Assembly: GCA_002007465.1 (NCBI GenBank)
Contig: LNAC01000741.1
Span: forward strand, 101,417-165,416
Length of the DNA: 64,000 nucleotides
From: Ailurus styani
Lineage: Eukaryota; Chordata; Mammalia; Carnivora; Ailuridae
Direction: 5' to 3'
Position 1 is the first letter of the stretch; each line of letters begins with the position of its first letter. This document shows positions 1 through 11,344 of this stretch, piece by piece. The notes below the pieces were generated by a model. The model was not told the origin of the DNA. It made no database searches and saw only the letters and a program-made list of their open reading frames with translations. The translations under genes and the position numbers were made by a program.

Positions 1-1299
1 TGTGGCCACAAAGACCTGATTGATTGAGCTCTTGACAATTGTGCTCAAAAACCAATTAAGTTACTGCTTAACTTACCATGGCCTTCAATGATGTTTTCTC
101 CCAGTGGTCTTTTCTCCCATTGGAGACCCGTCTATGGAAAGGGCTTTGCCTTTGATTTAATGGCCAAGATTCTACTGATTTGCTCCACTGATTTATGCAC
201 TCATTCATTCACCAAGTATCCATCGAGGACGTGCTATGTGCCTATGGCTGCCCCTGGTGACAAGGGCTCCACGACACATCCCTGGCCCCAGCTACGGCTC
301 TAGTGTTCTTTGTTCTTCCTTCTGCCCTGGCCTCTGTTTACTGCTTAACTGGTCAGGCTGCAGTGGTGTGTGAAGGGGGCGTGGGAGAAAGTAAAGGAAG
401 TGGGTCCTGGTGAGAGACAACCAGCCCCCCGGAGAGGGAGGGGAACAAGCCCCTCAGAGCCACTTTCCCTTCCCCTTAGGCTCTCAGAGCAGCAAGTCAC
501 CACCCCAGGTGACCCAGCAAAAACAGAGTGTTTACCAGCGGGGTGGTCTCCACTCTGGCTTCTGGGGCTCTTCTGGAGGGTAGGAGGGGGAAGAAGGGGA
601 GCACACCCCCACACCTGTTCCTGGCTGCTGAAACAGCTCTGGGCTGTCCTGCCCACGGCCCCTCTCTCCCTATTTTCCGTCCCTTCCTCCAGTGAAGGCC
701 TCTGCCTGGGGCCCACAGAGCCCCACTCTGCAGGTCTGCAGACCCCAGAGCATGACAGAGGTGGAGCTTGACTGCGCTGTGGGTCGCGGGTTCTCGCTGG
801 GCAAGGGAAGGCATGAGCAGGCCGTGGGGTGCGGCTACAAGGTGCTTCGGGTGGCTGTGATGCTATCTGGGCCTAACGGTTTCCTTTGGGTAGGCACTTC
901 CGGCCTCCTGTTTGTGAAGCCAGAAACCTGTGCTGGGGCAGCCCCACTCTGAGCCAAAAAGACGAGTTGGAGACAGAAAGAAAAAGGCCCCATGAGTCAG
1001 GCTTTGAAGACATGGTAAGAGACTATGTTCCTATCACCCGCTCAGTCCCGCACCTTTAAAAGGGAGAAAGGAAAAGAGTCACAAACACAAGCATTCGTTG
1101 TAAGGTACTGGGAAATTTCCCTCCTGCTGCCAAGTCTGCCCTAGAGTCCTCGCCTCTGGAGCTGTGTGGCTGACATGGGAGGGGACTTGCCCTCAATTCC
1201 TGGGGGCAGGAGGCCCTTTCATGGGTCCCCAGAATGCCCTGCTCTAAATAAAAGAAATATCGGGTCCCTATTCATTTGAGCTTGTACACACAGCTAAGC
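1..1299. other. Left edge, no gene or clear repeat
   Basis: Mixed-composition single-copy sequence. I see no exon with convincing splice sites. It is presumably upstream flank of RCSD1 if exon 1 is in the gap. Confidence 0.5.
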
Positions 1300-1455
1300 A
1301 TCATAGAAATAGCTACTCTTCCCAGAGTGCCGACTCAACCGTCTGGCTGAGGAAGCGGAGGATCGGAGAGGTTAAGTGACTTGTCAGAGGAAACCCAGCT
1401 AGAAAGTAGCGGAGCTGGAATCCAACCCACTCTCTGTTTCTGAAATTGAGGTCTT
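1300..1455 (+). repeat. MIR
   Basis: GAGAGGTTAAGTGACTTGTC, CCAGCTAGAAAGTAGCGGAG and CTGGAATCCAACCCACTCT match the MIR core and 3' region. Confidence 0.85.
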
Positions 1456-2890
1456 GCCCTATGTTCAGAACTGGAAAATACTTTGGCATTTGGGCTGCCG
1501 GGGTTTTAGAAAGTCAGGCTTTCAGAAGGTTCCTTGATAGGAAGAAGGTCATGTTTCTAAGACGGGTACCCAGTGCAGCGGTCGAAGTGCCTGAAAGACA
1601 CCCGTGCTGTTGGGAAGAAGCGCTGAATCAGAGCCGTTTTTCCTAGTTTTGAGCAAACTCTCCACTGGTTTGGCTTTTCAGGATTCTCCGTTTGTTTCCC
1701 TCCACAGGGCTCACGGTTGCCCACGCTGCTGTTGCTCTCTGACACTGCTTGCCCGCCCTGTCCGGGTGAACTTGGATGAGGCCCTGGGGAGGGGGCAGGG
1801 CAGCCGAATACTGGGGGACACCGAGGCACCCCTCCCTGCCAGCCAGTCCCCTTCTGTTCGGTCTTTGCACGCATCTCCCCATCTCCCCTCCTCTCTCTGT
1901 CCTGGGGGGAGGGATCCAGAAGGGGCCCCCGGGTTGGGGGGGGGCAGTACACTGGCTGGCAGTGAGAAAGAACCTACTGCGGATTCCAGGTCCCTCATCC
2001 CTCCCACGCAGCCTCCTCTTCTTCGGCCTCTTGCTGCCCGAGCGCGGGACAGCCCTGGGGGAGGGCTGCTCGGCCGGGTCTTACGGGAATCGGGTGCTCA
2101 GGATCCTGCCCTTTACTCTATTTAATAGGAAAGGCCTTTCAGCGCGCAGCTTGTGGGAGCTGAAATTCCCACAGAGTCCAACGCGTCAAGCAGACCGGGG
2201 GGAGAGAAAGATTAATGCTACAGGGAACTTGAAACTCCTTGCTTGGATTCCTTGTGCCCGCCACCCCCGCCCCGCACACGGATGCCAGACGGATAGATTG
2301 ATGGGGTTTCCTGAAAACGTGACGATGCACGTGGAGAGGGTGAGAGATGAGGGGAGGGAAACGTGGTCGTGTGGGTCGCACACGGAGCGCTGGAGGCTGC
2401 GCTGGAAGAGCTCCGGTCGGTGCCGGCCGCGGGCGAACACGGCCGCCTCGTGGTCCCCCCGCTCCCACGCCCACGCCGGAGCGCCGGGGACGCAGGGGCC
2501 ACACGAACGCCAGGCTTTCTCCCAGAGGAGGAAAGCAGGCACGAAGTGTGCCGGTCAACGAAGGGACGAGAGCAGCGGGGGGTCGGAAGAATAAACGCGC
2601 GGCTTTGCCGGCGAGGGCCCTGACAGGGCACTTTCCACGGGGGGCGAGGTCGAGAGGGGCTGGGACGCGGCGCAGACCCGGGTCCTGCGGAAACCTCGCG
2701 CGGAAGAGGGGCCGGACGGCTGTCCCATCCCCATGTTTGGGCAGATTAATGGAGTCGTGACTCCCTCGCTCGAGTCCTGCCCTGGGAGGGGACAGTATCT
2801 GTTTAGATTTGTGTCTAAATTTAAACCCTCATCGCCGGCCTCCCTCCCCCGCTCCCCACCCCTTCCCCCTCCCGCGGCCTCCCCCTTCCT

Positions 2891-3749
2891 NNNNNNNNNN
2901 NNNNNNNNNNNNNNNNNNNNNNNNNNNNNNNNNNNNNNNNNNNNNNNNNNNNNNNNNNNNNNNNNNNNNNNNNNNNNNNNNNNNNNNNNNNNNNNNNNNN
3001 NNNNNNNNNNNNNNNNNNNNNNNNNNNNNNNNNNNNNNNNNNNNNNNNNNNNNNNNNNNNNNNNNNNNNNNNNNNNNNNNNNNNNNNNNNNNNNNNNNNN
3101 NNNNNNNNNNNNNNNNNNNNNNNNNNNNNNNNNNNNNNNNNNNNNNNNNNNNNNNNNNNNNNNNNNNNNNNNNNNNNNNNNNNNNNNNNNNNNNNNNNNN
3201 NNNNNNNNNNNNNNNNNNNNNNNNNNNNNNNNNNNNNNNNNNNNNNNNNNNNNNNNNNNNNNNNNNNNNNNNNNNNNNNNNNNNNNNNNNNNNNNNNNNN
3301 NNNNNNNNNNNNNNNNNNNNNNNNNNNNNNNNNNNNNNNNNNNNNNNNNNNNNNNNNNNNNNNNNNNNNNNNNNNNNNNNNNNNNNNNNNNNNNNNNNNN
3401 NNNNNNNNNNNNNNNNNNNNNNNNNNNNNNNNNNNNNNNNNNNNNNNNNNNNNNNNNNNNNNNNNNNNNNNNNNNNNNNNNNNNNNNNNNNNNNNNNNNN
3501 NNNNNNNNNNNNNNNNNNNNNNNNNNNNNNNNNNNNNNNNNNNNNNNNNNNNNNNNNNNNNNNNNNNNNNNNNNNNNNNNNNNNNNNNNNNNNNNNNNNN
3601 NNNNNNNNNNNNNNNNNNNNNNNNNNNNNNNNNNNNNNNNNNNNNNNNNNNNNNNNNNNNNNNNNNNNNNNNNNNNNNNNNNNNNNNNNNNNNNNNNNNN
3701 NNNNNNNNNNNNNNNNNNNNNNNNNNNNNNNNNNNNNNNNNNNNNNNNN
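2891..3749. other. Assembly gap, 859 N
   Basis: The run of N starts directly after a pyrimidine-rich stretch and ends in G-rich DNA. This is typical of sequence lost in GC-rich promoters. The round surroundings give no measured size, so the true length may differ. Confidence 0.99.
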
Positions 3750-4319
3750 CTGCGGGGTGGGGACCGGGGGGGGCTCCCGGGACCCCCCAGCAGCAGCGCA
3801 CCGCGCAGGCCGGGTGGCGGAGGACCTCCGAGGGCGGGCGCGGGGGCTGCGGGGCTCCAGGTGTTGGCTTCAGGACCTCGGTGCGTCCGGATTAAAAGTT
3901 AGGGGCAGCCGACTTCGTAAATGGGCAGACATGCGCGCCAATGAAAAGAAAAAGAAAAAGAAAGAAACACACGATCGCCGTGAAGCAGAAAGGCCGGCAT
4001 CCGCAGAGCTGGGCACTGAAAAAGAAACAGAACAGGCGACGGGAGGCGCTTCCGTGCCAGCTCGGGCTTCCCTTTTCGGTGAGGACTGACCTTTAGGAGA
4101 GTCCTCCCGCTCCTCTGGTCCCTCTCTGTCCGTCGCATCTTCTTCGGAACTTTCTGAAAAGCTCCATTCGTGGGCGGTCCCATGGCGCCGCTTCGGATGG
4201 ACTGGAGGCTCGGGGCGCCTGCCTCTGGACTCAGGCTGTGGGGGGAGCCGCGGCCGCGGGGGCTCCGGGGGCTCCAGGTGCTTTCCCGGAGCTGTCCCCG
4301 CGGCGGGGCGGGGGGGGGG

Positions 4320-4320
4320 N
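4320..4320. other. Single unresolved base after a G run
   Basis: The N follows a homopolymer of about ten G in a CpG-rich stretch. It probably marks uncertain G-run length rather than a real gap. Confidence 0.9.
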
Positions 4321-4475
4321 AGCCGTGTGCCCGCCCAGCCTCCCCGCATTTCCGGGCTTGCGTGGGTCTGCCCCTCGAAACCGAGACCTGTGGTGTAGCC
4401 CTTGGCCAGTCTTAGCGGGACGGTGCTAAGGAGAAGGTGCAACTGTCAGGTAGCTTGGAAGGTGACTCCCAGCCA

Positions 4476-5625
4476 CAGTCGGAAGGCAGACGGTCGCTTG
4501 GGGGCTGCAGGCCGCACAGTCGGAAGGCAGACTGTCTCTGGGAGGCTGCAGGCCGCACAGTCGGAAGGCAGACTGTCTCTGGGAGGCTGCAGGCCGCACA
4601 GTCGGAAGGCAGACTGTCTCTGGGAGGCTGCAGGTCGCACAGTCGGAAGGCAGACTGTCACTGGGGGCTGCAGGCCGCACAGTCGGAAGGCAGACTGTCA
4701 CTCGGGGGCTGCAGGTCACACAGTCAGAAGGCAGACTGTCACTCGGGGGCTTCAGGTCGCACAGTCAGAAGGCAGACTGTCGCTGGGAGGCTGCAGGCTG
4801 CACAGTCAGAAGGCAGACTGTCTCTGAGAGGCTGCAGGTCGCACAGTCGGAAGGCAGACTGTCACTCCGGGGGCTGCAGGCCACACAGTCGGAAGGCAGA
4901 CTGTCACTCCGGGGGCTGCAGGCCGCACAGTCGGAAGGCAGACTGTCTCTGGGAGGCTGCAGGTCGCACAGTCGGAAGGCAGACTGTCACTGGGGGGGCT
5001 GCAGGCCGCACAGTCGGAAGGCAGACTGTCACTCCGGGGGCTGCAGGCCACATAGTCGGAAGGCAGACTGTCTCTGGGAGGCTGCAGGTCGCACAGTCGG
5101 AAGGCAGACTGTCACTCCGGGGGCTGCAGGCCGCACAGTCAGAAGGCAGACTGTCTCTGGGAGGCTGCAGGCAGCACAGTCAGAAGGCAGACTGTCACTC
5201 CGGGGGCTGCAGGCTGCACAGTCAGAAGGCAGACTGTCTCTGAGAGGCTGCAGGTCGCACAGTCGGAAGGCAGACTGTCACTCCGGGGGCTGCAGGTCGC
5301 ACAGTCGGAAGGCAGACTGTCACTCCGGGGGCTGCAGGCCGCACAGTCGGAAGGCAGACTGTCACTCCGGGGGCTGCAGGCCACATAGTCGGAAGGCAGA
5401 CTGTCTCTGGGAGGCTGCAGGTCGCACAGTCGGAAGGCAGACTGTCACTCCGGGGGCTGCAGGCCGCACAGTCAGAAGGCAGACTGTCTCTGGGAGGCTG
5501 CAGGCAGCACAGTCAGAAGGCAGACTGTCACTCGGAGGCTGCAGGCCACACAGTCAGAAGGCAGACTGTCACTCGGAGGCTGCAGGCCACACAGTCGGAA
5601 GGCAGACTGTTGCTCGGGGGCTGCA
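4476..5625 (+). repeat. Minisatellite, 41-42 bp unit, about 28 copies
   Basis: Each unit carries CAGTCGGAAGGCAGACTGTC followed by either TCTGGGAGGCTGCAGG or ACTCCGGGGGCTGCAGG. Successive CAGTCGG starts at 4517 and 4558 are 41 bases apart; the CTCCGGGGG form is 42. Every unit has a PstI site (CTGCAG) and the inverted repeat ACAGTC-8 nt-GACTGT. A block at 5048-5200 recurs without change at 5381-5533, a 333-base (eight-unit) offset, so blocks of units were copied. Open frames of up to 268 codons across the array come from the stop-free units and are not genes. Confidence 0.97.
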
Positions 5626-5639
5626 GGCAGCAGCAGGCA

Positions 5640-8510
5640 GGACTCACAGGGCTCCCCGGAGCTAGACCCCCGCGGGGCCTGGAAGCCCAGTGACTTCGCG
5701 GGGCCCTGGGTGGGTGCTGAGCAGGCAGCGCGTTCAGGTATCCCGACAGGCGTCCTCACGGAGCAGGGAGCATCGTCAGGGAGCCTCCAGGGCCTGCGAT
5801 CCACCCCCATAGAAACCCTGCGGAGCTCCCACACACCAGGGCTGGGGCAGGGCGCTGGGGCCCACACAGCGAAGCTCAGCAGGTGGCTTCGGGTCCGCCC
5901 AAGGGCCCTCCAAGCACACAGCATCGGCATTCTCTCCTCGGGGGGCTACAGCTTTGGGGCGTGGAGTGGGGCACCCAGCGTGTCAGGCGGGATGAATGGA
6001 GGCTCCAAAAGCAGTGGCTGGAGAAGTGGGTGCCCTCCTCTGGGCGAGTACAGGGGGCCTCGGGCTCTAGGCTAGAGGTTCGATATCACAGAGGACCCGT
6101 CTAACCTCTTGCAGAAATGGACTGGGGATAAGAGCAAAGCCTCAGGCTTAAGAGCATGGGGCTGCTTGGGGGCCAAGCGCATGTGCGGACTTTGCTCTGG
6201 GAGGACACAGAGGGACTCAGGCCACAGAGGACTGCCACGGAGAATGGTGTGTGGTAGAGGCCCTGCAGTTGTCACCTGAGCCACTTCCTGGGTGGCTTGG
6301 GCCGGGAAAAGGCAAGGCCCTCAGTCTGCAAAGGGAGCCGGGATCGCCTTCCCCTGGGGCTGGGAGGGAATTGCGGGGTCAGCCAGGAAGCGCATCGGTG
6401 CGCAGGCTCCACCACTGGGCGCCGGTGCTGATGAGCTTGAGCGGTGACGGCTTTTGAAGTTTCTTTGTCGAAATGCCTGAAAAGAGAACTGCACCGCTAG
6501 CTCTGGAAAAGGAAGCAAAGAGGAAACCGAGAGGCTGGGGACGTGACGACCCGCAGCCAGGAAGTAGACGTTTTCTGGTGGGACACGGTACGCAGGAGCC
6601 GGCGGGGACATCTCCTGAGAAATCTCAGAGCAAACCCCTCTTTTGAGAGATTAAAGCTATTTTTGAGGCGTGAAGGCACCACTCTATTTGGGGAGAAAGT
6701 GACTTCTGTGACTTCTCAGTATCAGGAGTTCAAGCCAGACCAACAAGGCTTACTCAACACTCATTCTCTAGAACCCACTGAACGTATCGCAAGTCTTTGG
6801 GAAATCTGTTCTTTGTTTTTAAGTCACTGTTAGCAATATCAGTCATTACTTTAGCCCTCGTGAAGCCCCCTGGAATAAACAAGACAAGGATGGCTTCTAA
6901 AAGCTCACAATGCGGTAGGGTAAATGAGACTTACTGGATCCTGGCATGTGTGTGTTTTCAAGTCTGCAAATGCCAAACGGATGCCTACTGCCGATCCCAA
7001 GTGTTCTGGTGCTTTGAGGTGAGACCTGGCAGAAGCCTTAGGAGAAGGGTGGGTGGTGAGGAGAAGGCATAGGAATGGGTACCGGGACAGCGTGCCAGCT
7101 TTGCTCGGGAAAGTAGGCCAGTTGGCTGCACAGGAAGGTAGGGAAACATGGAGAGAAAAAAAGAAAGTAGTAAAGATAAAAACCACAGGGCCTCCAGGTA
7201 TAGTGGGTGCTGGCCACGTGGGTGAGCGGGAGCTGCAATCCAAGCCGTCTGGAGGAAAGGGTTACTTTTTCTTCACACAAAGTCTCCTTGTCTAGCTGTG
7301 CCCCCAAAGGGGTGCCTTTTTCTAATTCAGACAGAGGCCGGCTGCAGGCTCCGAGGCCAGAGTGGACGGCCCTGGGTTCTACTCCACAGAGAGCAGGACA
7401 CCCCGCAGGGCCTGAGGAAGACGGCGCCCAGGAGCAAGCCGAGGTGAGGCGGCAGAAAGTTCACAGAGTGAGCGAGGGAACCAGGCTGAGAAGCTCCTCC
7501 GAGCGTCCACGCAGACTCCGCTTCACGAGAGAGCACGGATGGGAGAGATGGAAGAGGAAAGGCCACGTGTCAAAGGAGAAATCAGGACTGACAGCCGTGT
7601 CGGAGCTCGCAGGGTGCCCAGAAGGCTGGCGTTCCCCGAGACACCCGGAGAAGAGTGCGGCTTTGACGGAAGCCTGGCAGCCTTTTGTGAGCAGGATCTG
7701 TCCTTTGGGTCTTCCGGTCTCCAGAGGTGAGCACAGTGCCTAGAATTATAATCATCTCACTTCTCAAGAAGAGTTTGCTCAGTAAATGAGTGACCAGAAA
7801 CAGGGAACTCCTCGCCGTCTCAGTCCACATGTCCCGCGCCGCCACCCCGGGAAGCCTTCCCGGATGCCCTCAGCCTCTGCAGCTGTCTCCCGGAGCACTT
7901 CGTACAAGCGGGATCCCCGTCCGCGGCCCACTTGTGACTGTCGGCCCAGCTGCCTCTCTCCCCGGGAGGCCCAACGGAAGCTCAGGAAATGCTTTTTGAA
8001 TAAGTAAACAAATGATTAATGATGGGAAAAGATCCATCTTTTAAAAGCAAGGTTTAGGTATATTGGTTTTGAGATGCCCAACGCTCCACGAGAAATACGG
8101 ATGTCTTAGGGTGCGAATAGGATGCGTCTTTAGAAGGGCGAATGGGGGACATCACGGTGGATGGGAGCCCAGAAGAGTAAGGAAAGAGCTGGAGACTTAG
8201 GACATCCAAAATAAATGATGTTCTCTGTTGTTTAACTGTGAGTTGTAGGCCCTACCAAATAGCCTGAGAGTGCTGCCAAAAAGCTTAATCTTCACGGATG
8301 AAATCCTTCATTTGTTCAATGAATAGTAGACACATGAAAATTAAACTTCTCCCCCACAACCACGTGTCTGCTATTTAGTTGGACGTATGAAGGAATTCGT
8401 CTGTGAAGACTAACCTTTCTTGCCACTGAACAGATAATTAATTTCTAATTTAGATGGGACAATTAATGAGTCCTTTTCTCTGAGGCTATGCCAAGTCATT
8501 TCCAGATATC
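5640..8510. other. Single-copy intronic sequence
   Basis: No recognisable gene; no clear transposon. The part from 7,740 is AT-richer and mostly free of repeats. Confidence 0.5.
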
Positions 8511-8514
8511 TTTT

Positions 8515-8660
8515 ATTCTTCATCCATTTATTGAGCATTTATTATATACTGAACCTTGTGTTTGAAATGTTACTCAAAAGTTACGGGGCTAGTATTTATT
8601 GAGCATTTATTACATGCTTAAAATATTACTGGGCTATCATGTCTTTTCCTCCTCACAGAC
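8515..8660. repeat. L2-like fragment
   Basis: CCATTTATTGAGCATTTATT occurs twice (8525 and 8597), in the style of the L2 3' end. Confidence 0.45.
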
Positions 8661-8669
8661 TATCAGTAT

Positions 8670-10085
8670 TACTGACGAGAGAGAAAGAAAGGGACACAGA
8701 GTGTGTGTGTACCTGTGTGTGTCCCTGCCTATAGAATGTGTTCAATTTGTAACCTACTTTTTCACTGATTTTTTTTTTAATTTCATTAGAATTTTTTTAC
8801 CACAATTTCAGCAACAGCCTCTGCTGGTTTTGGACCCATCCTTTCACGGAGCCATACGTTGGCGGCTGGCTGGAGCTTATGGGTCATAATTAGGGATCGT
8901 CTGGAAGCTGGCGTTCAGCTCGGAGGGCTTGTGGGCGCCCCCAAGCACCCTCACATTCCCGTGTGGCCCCCGGTGCCTGGCAGGACCCTCGAAGTAACAC
9001 CGGCTTCCACTTGACCGCCACCTCCCGGTGGTGGCCGGGAGTTTGGGGCCCAGGCCCCATCCCAGGAGGGCCGAGCGTGCATTCCTGCGACGGAGTCGGG
9101 TTTCAGGGCCTGATCCGCAGCGTGCCTCCTCAGGCAAGGCGAGCCAGAGCAGGGCTGCCGTGGGAAATCGGAGCGCTGGCGGCTCAGCCGCCCAGTAATC
9201 TTATCGGGGCCGCAGGGGAAAGCATTCTGGTTCCAGAGAAATCTGAAGGCAGCCCTGCCTTCCTCTAGTCCTAGCTTCAGGTTTGCAGGCAGTTTGACCA
9301 CCCCTACTCAACTCACTTCGGAGCTGTGGGTGGAAGGAGCCCTCCTCTGGCCGCCCCTGCCTCACGGGGAGGGAGAAGACAGAGGCGGCGGGCGGCCCTT
9401 CGGAAAGCCGACAGCTTGCAGTGGTGCTGTGCTCTGGGGAGCAGGCAGCCTAAGCCTTAAGAAGGAAGGTCATCGGTTTCATCCCAAAAGTAGTATCCAC
9501 ATGGCGTGTGGCCTTCAGGGCGTCATGTTGATATGCTCATCTCTCTGTGCGAAAGAGGACGCAAGGATCCTGCTGACACAGGGCTCGGGCTCGGTGGCCA
9601 GCGCCAACCTCACGGCTCTAGGGCTTTCCAGAAGCTCTTCTCCCGAACGATCTGCCCTTATGCCCTGCTCATGTGGGCAGTGTGCACCCCATCTTTTTCC
9701 TCTCGGGCTGCCTGAATACCTGTCTTCTGGGAATTGTGGAACATGACCGCCGAGCCCGTGAGCCCCCCAGATCCTCTCCCGAGAGGAGGGGTTCCAGCCC
9801 CTGCAGTCACAAACCCCAGTAGCTCCGGGGGGGGGGGCGCTTCCGAGATGCCATCAGAGCCCATCCTCAGGATAATGCTGGCGCCCCCAGGCTGGAAGCA
9901 GGCAGAAATTCCAAACCTTGGAACTCGACATTCTCTCCAGCCAAGAAGCTAAGCTCTGCATTGTCAGATGGCCCCAGCCCTTTGTTTCGAAACCGCTCGT
10001 GCCATATCAAGACCACCCTCCTGGCCTCAGGGCAGCAGTCCTGGTCTTCCCCAGCCTGGCTCTTGTATGATCGATCGCTAACCAC
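8670..10085. other. Single-copy intronic sequence
   Basis: Moderate to high GC with a G12 run near 9825. Nothing gene-like was recognised. Confidence 0.5.
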
Positions 10086-10089
10086 TCAC

Positions 10090-10420
10090 AGGGCACCACA
10101 GCCTTGCTCTTTAATGAGGTCCAGGGAGCGGGCATGGAGGCCAGGCACTGGGGCCACAGAGCTCAATGCCTCACTCTGCCCGGCCTCGAAGAGCTCAGGT
10201 CTCGGAGCAGGGCGAGCACCTAACCGGTGAGCGCAGAGCCAAGGTGTGGGCTCGCGAGGACGGAGGACAGATGGTGTACGCAGCCCAGGGTTCAGGGAGA
10301 CTTCCTGGTAGCGGCAGTTTCTCAGTTAGGTCTTGAGGGAGGAGTAGGAGTTGTAGTGCAGAAAACGGGGACAAACATGCCAGGCAGAGCGCGCGACGGA
10401 GCAAAGCCTCTGGTGCTCGA
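10090..10420. repeat. Old interspersed repeat, L2-like
   Basis: GCATGGAGGCCAGGCACTGG followed by AGGTCTTGAGGGAGGAGTAG and CATGCCAGGCAGAGCG resembles ancient L2-type sequence, much diverged. Confidence 0.4.
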
Positions 10421-10639
10421 AGCAACACGGCGAGCCCCCCACGGCGTGCCCCCCGCAGCCCATCCCGGAGGACGGAGCAAGATAAAGGTCTTTGAGGTTG
10501 GAGGACTGGATGGAGGGTACAGAGAAAATCAGTCACCGTTCCTGCCTTAAAGGAGCAGGAGAGATTCCGTTTGGGGAAACAAGACGTGCACACGCGACGC
10601 CGTACAGAAATGCCAGATACCATCTTGACAAGCCTCGGG

Positions 10640-11340
10640 TACGGGGGGAGGGGGGGTTCAAAGTCAGCTTCTGTCCGGGCATCGAGAGTGAGCTTGCTTC
10701 CTCTGCTGGGGATGCCCCGCCCCCACACGGCAGCCTCCTGGGGCCCCGGGGGGGACGTCACCCCGCGGGGAGCTGCACCGCCCGGGCCTGCGCAGGAAAT
10801 CCCTCCGAGACAGGCCTGGGCCCCGAGGGCGTGCCTTGGTCTGGCGCACCAGGGGCCACCGCGTGGAGCTCGCCTCCGTCAGAAAGACGCCTCTGGAACA
10901 ACCGTGCTCACGGGAAACCTCCACCCGCCGCCGCTCGCCCTCCTCCCCCGCCCCCCGCGGCCACCCATCCTGCGCGCGGTCAGAGAGGCCGGCATTTCTG
11001 TCTTTGGCCAACGCAGCGCAAGGACAGGCTGAGGTGGGCCCGGTACCGCAGACCCCGGGGCTGAGCCCAGCGAACACAGCAGCAGAAACAGGAAGCTGGG
11101 CCTGTGGCTGCCGTTACACAAGCCCGGCTCCCACCCCGGAGGTGGCCGAGAATGTGTGTGTCGCAACATGCCACAGAGGGCTGCAGGCCTGCGGGGCCTC
11201 CCCTGCAGAGCCCGCCCGCCCGAGTCCCTCCGAGCGCGGGAGCGAGAGGGACACCTGTCCCGGCCCCACCTCGCCCCGCCTCTGAAACCCGTCCCCAGGC
11301 TCCAGGTCCCCGGCTCATCTCGCTTTTGAGCCGCGTTTGC
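10640..11340. other. GC- and CpG-rich block, no gene recognised
   Basis: Contains GGGGGGGACGTCACCCCGCG and GCCTGCGCAG-type sequence. The open frames on both strands are overlapping, compositionally biased and lack recognisable domains. It could be an intronic CpG island. Confidence 0.5.
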
Positions 11341-11344
11341 ATGG

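Larger units (their letters stand above)
2250..4450 (+). promoter_or_regulatory. CpG-rich region, candidate RCSD1 promoter and exon 1
   Basis: Both sides of the sequencing gap are GC- and CpG-rich (for example GCCGGCCGCGGGCG near 2420 and GGGGGAGCCGCGGCCGCGGG near 4240). This is about 47-49 kb before exon 2, compatible with the long first intron of RCSD1 in other mammals as I recall it. A CCAAT box lies at 3938-3942, followed by a purine tract at 3943-3968 and an ISRE-like GAAAAAGAAAC at 4018-4028. I found no ATGGAG-GT exon in the visible bases, so exon 1 would have to be inside the gap or elsewhere. Assignment as the RCSD1 promoter is inference. Confidence 0.5.

Noticed and set aside
2118..2128. 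MEF2- or TATA-like CTATTTAATAG
   Set aside because: It has one base too many for the MEF2 consensus, and no start site can be tied to it.
4437..5243. 268-codon open frame
   Set aside because: It lies wholly in the 41-42 bp minisatellite; the peptide merely repeats the stop-free unit.
4476..5625. CRISPR-like array of regularly spaced repeats with hairpins
   Set aside because: The units are contiguous with no unique spacers, and this is mammalian DNA.
10509..10516. ATGGAGGGTACAG as a possible RCSD1 exon 1 end
   Set aside because: Splicing there would join out of frame with exon 2.
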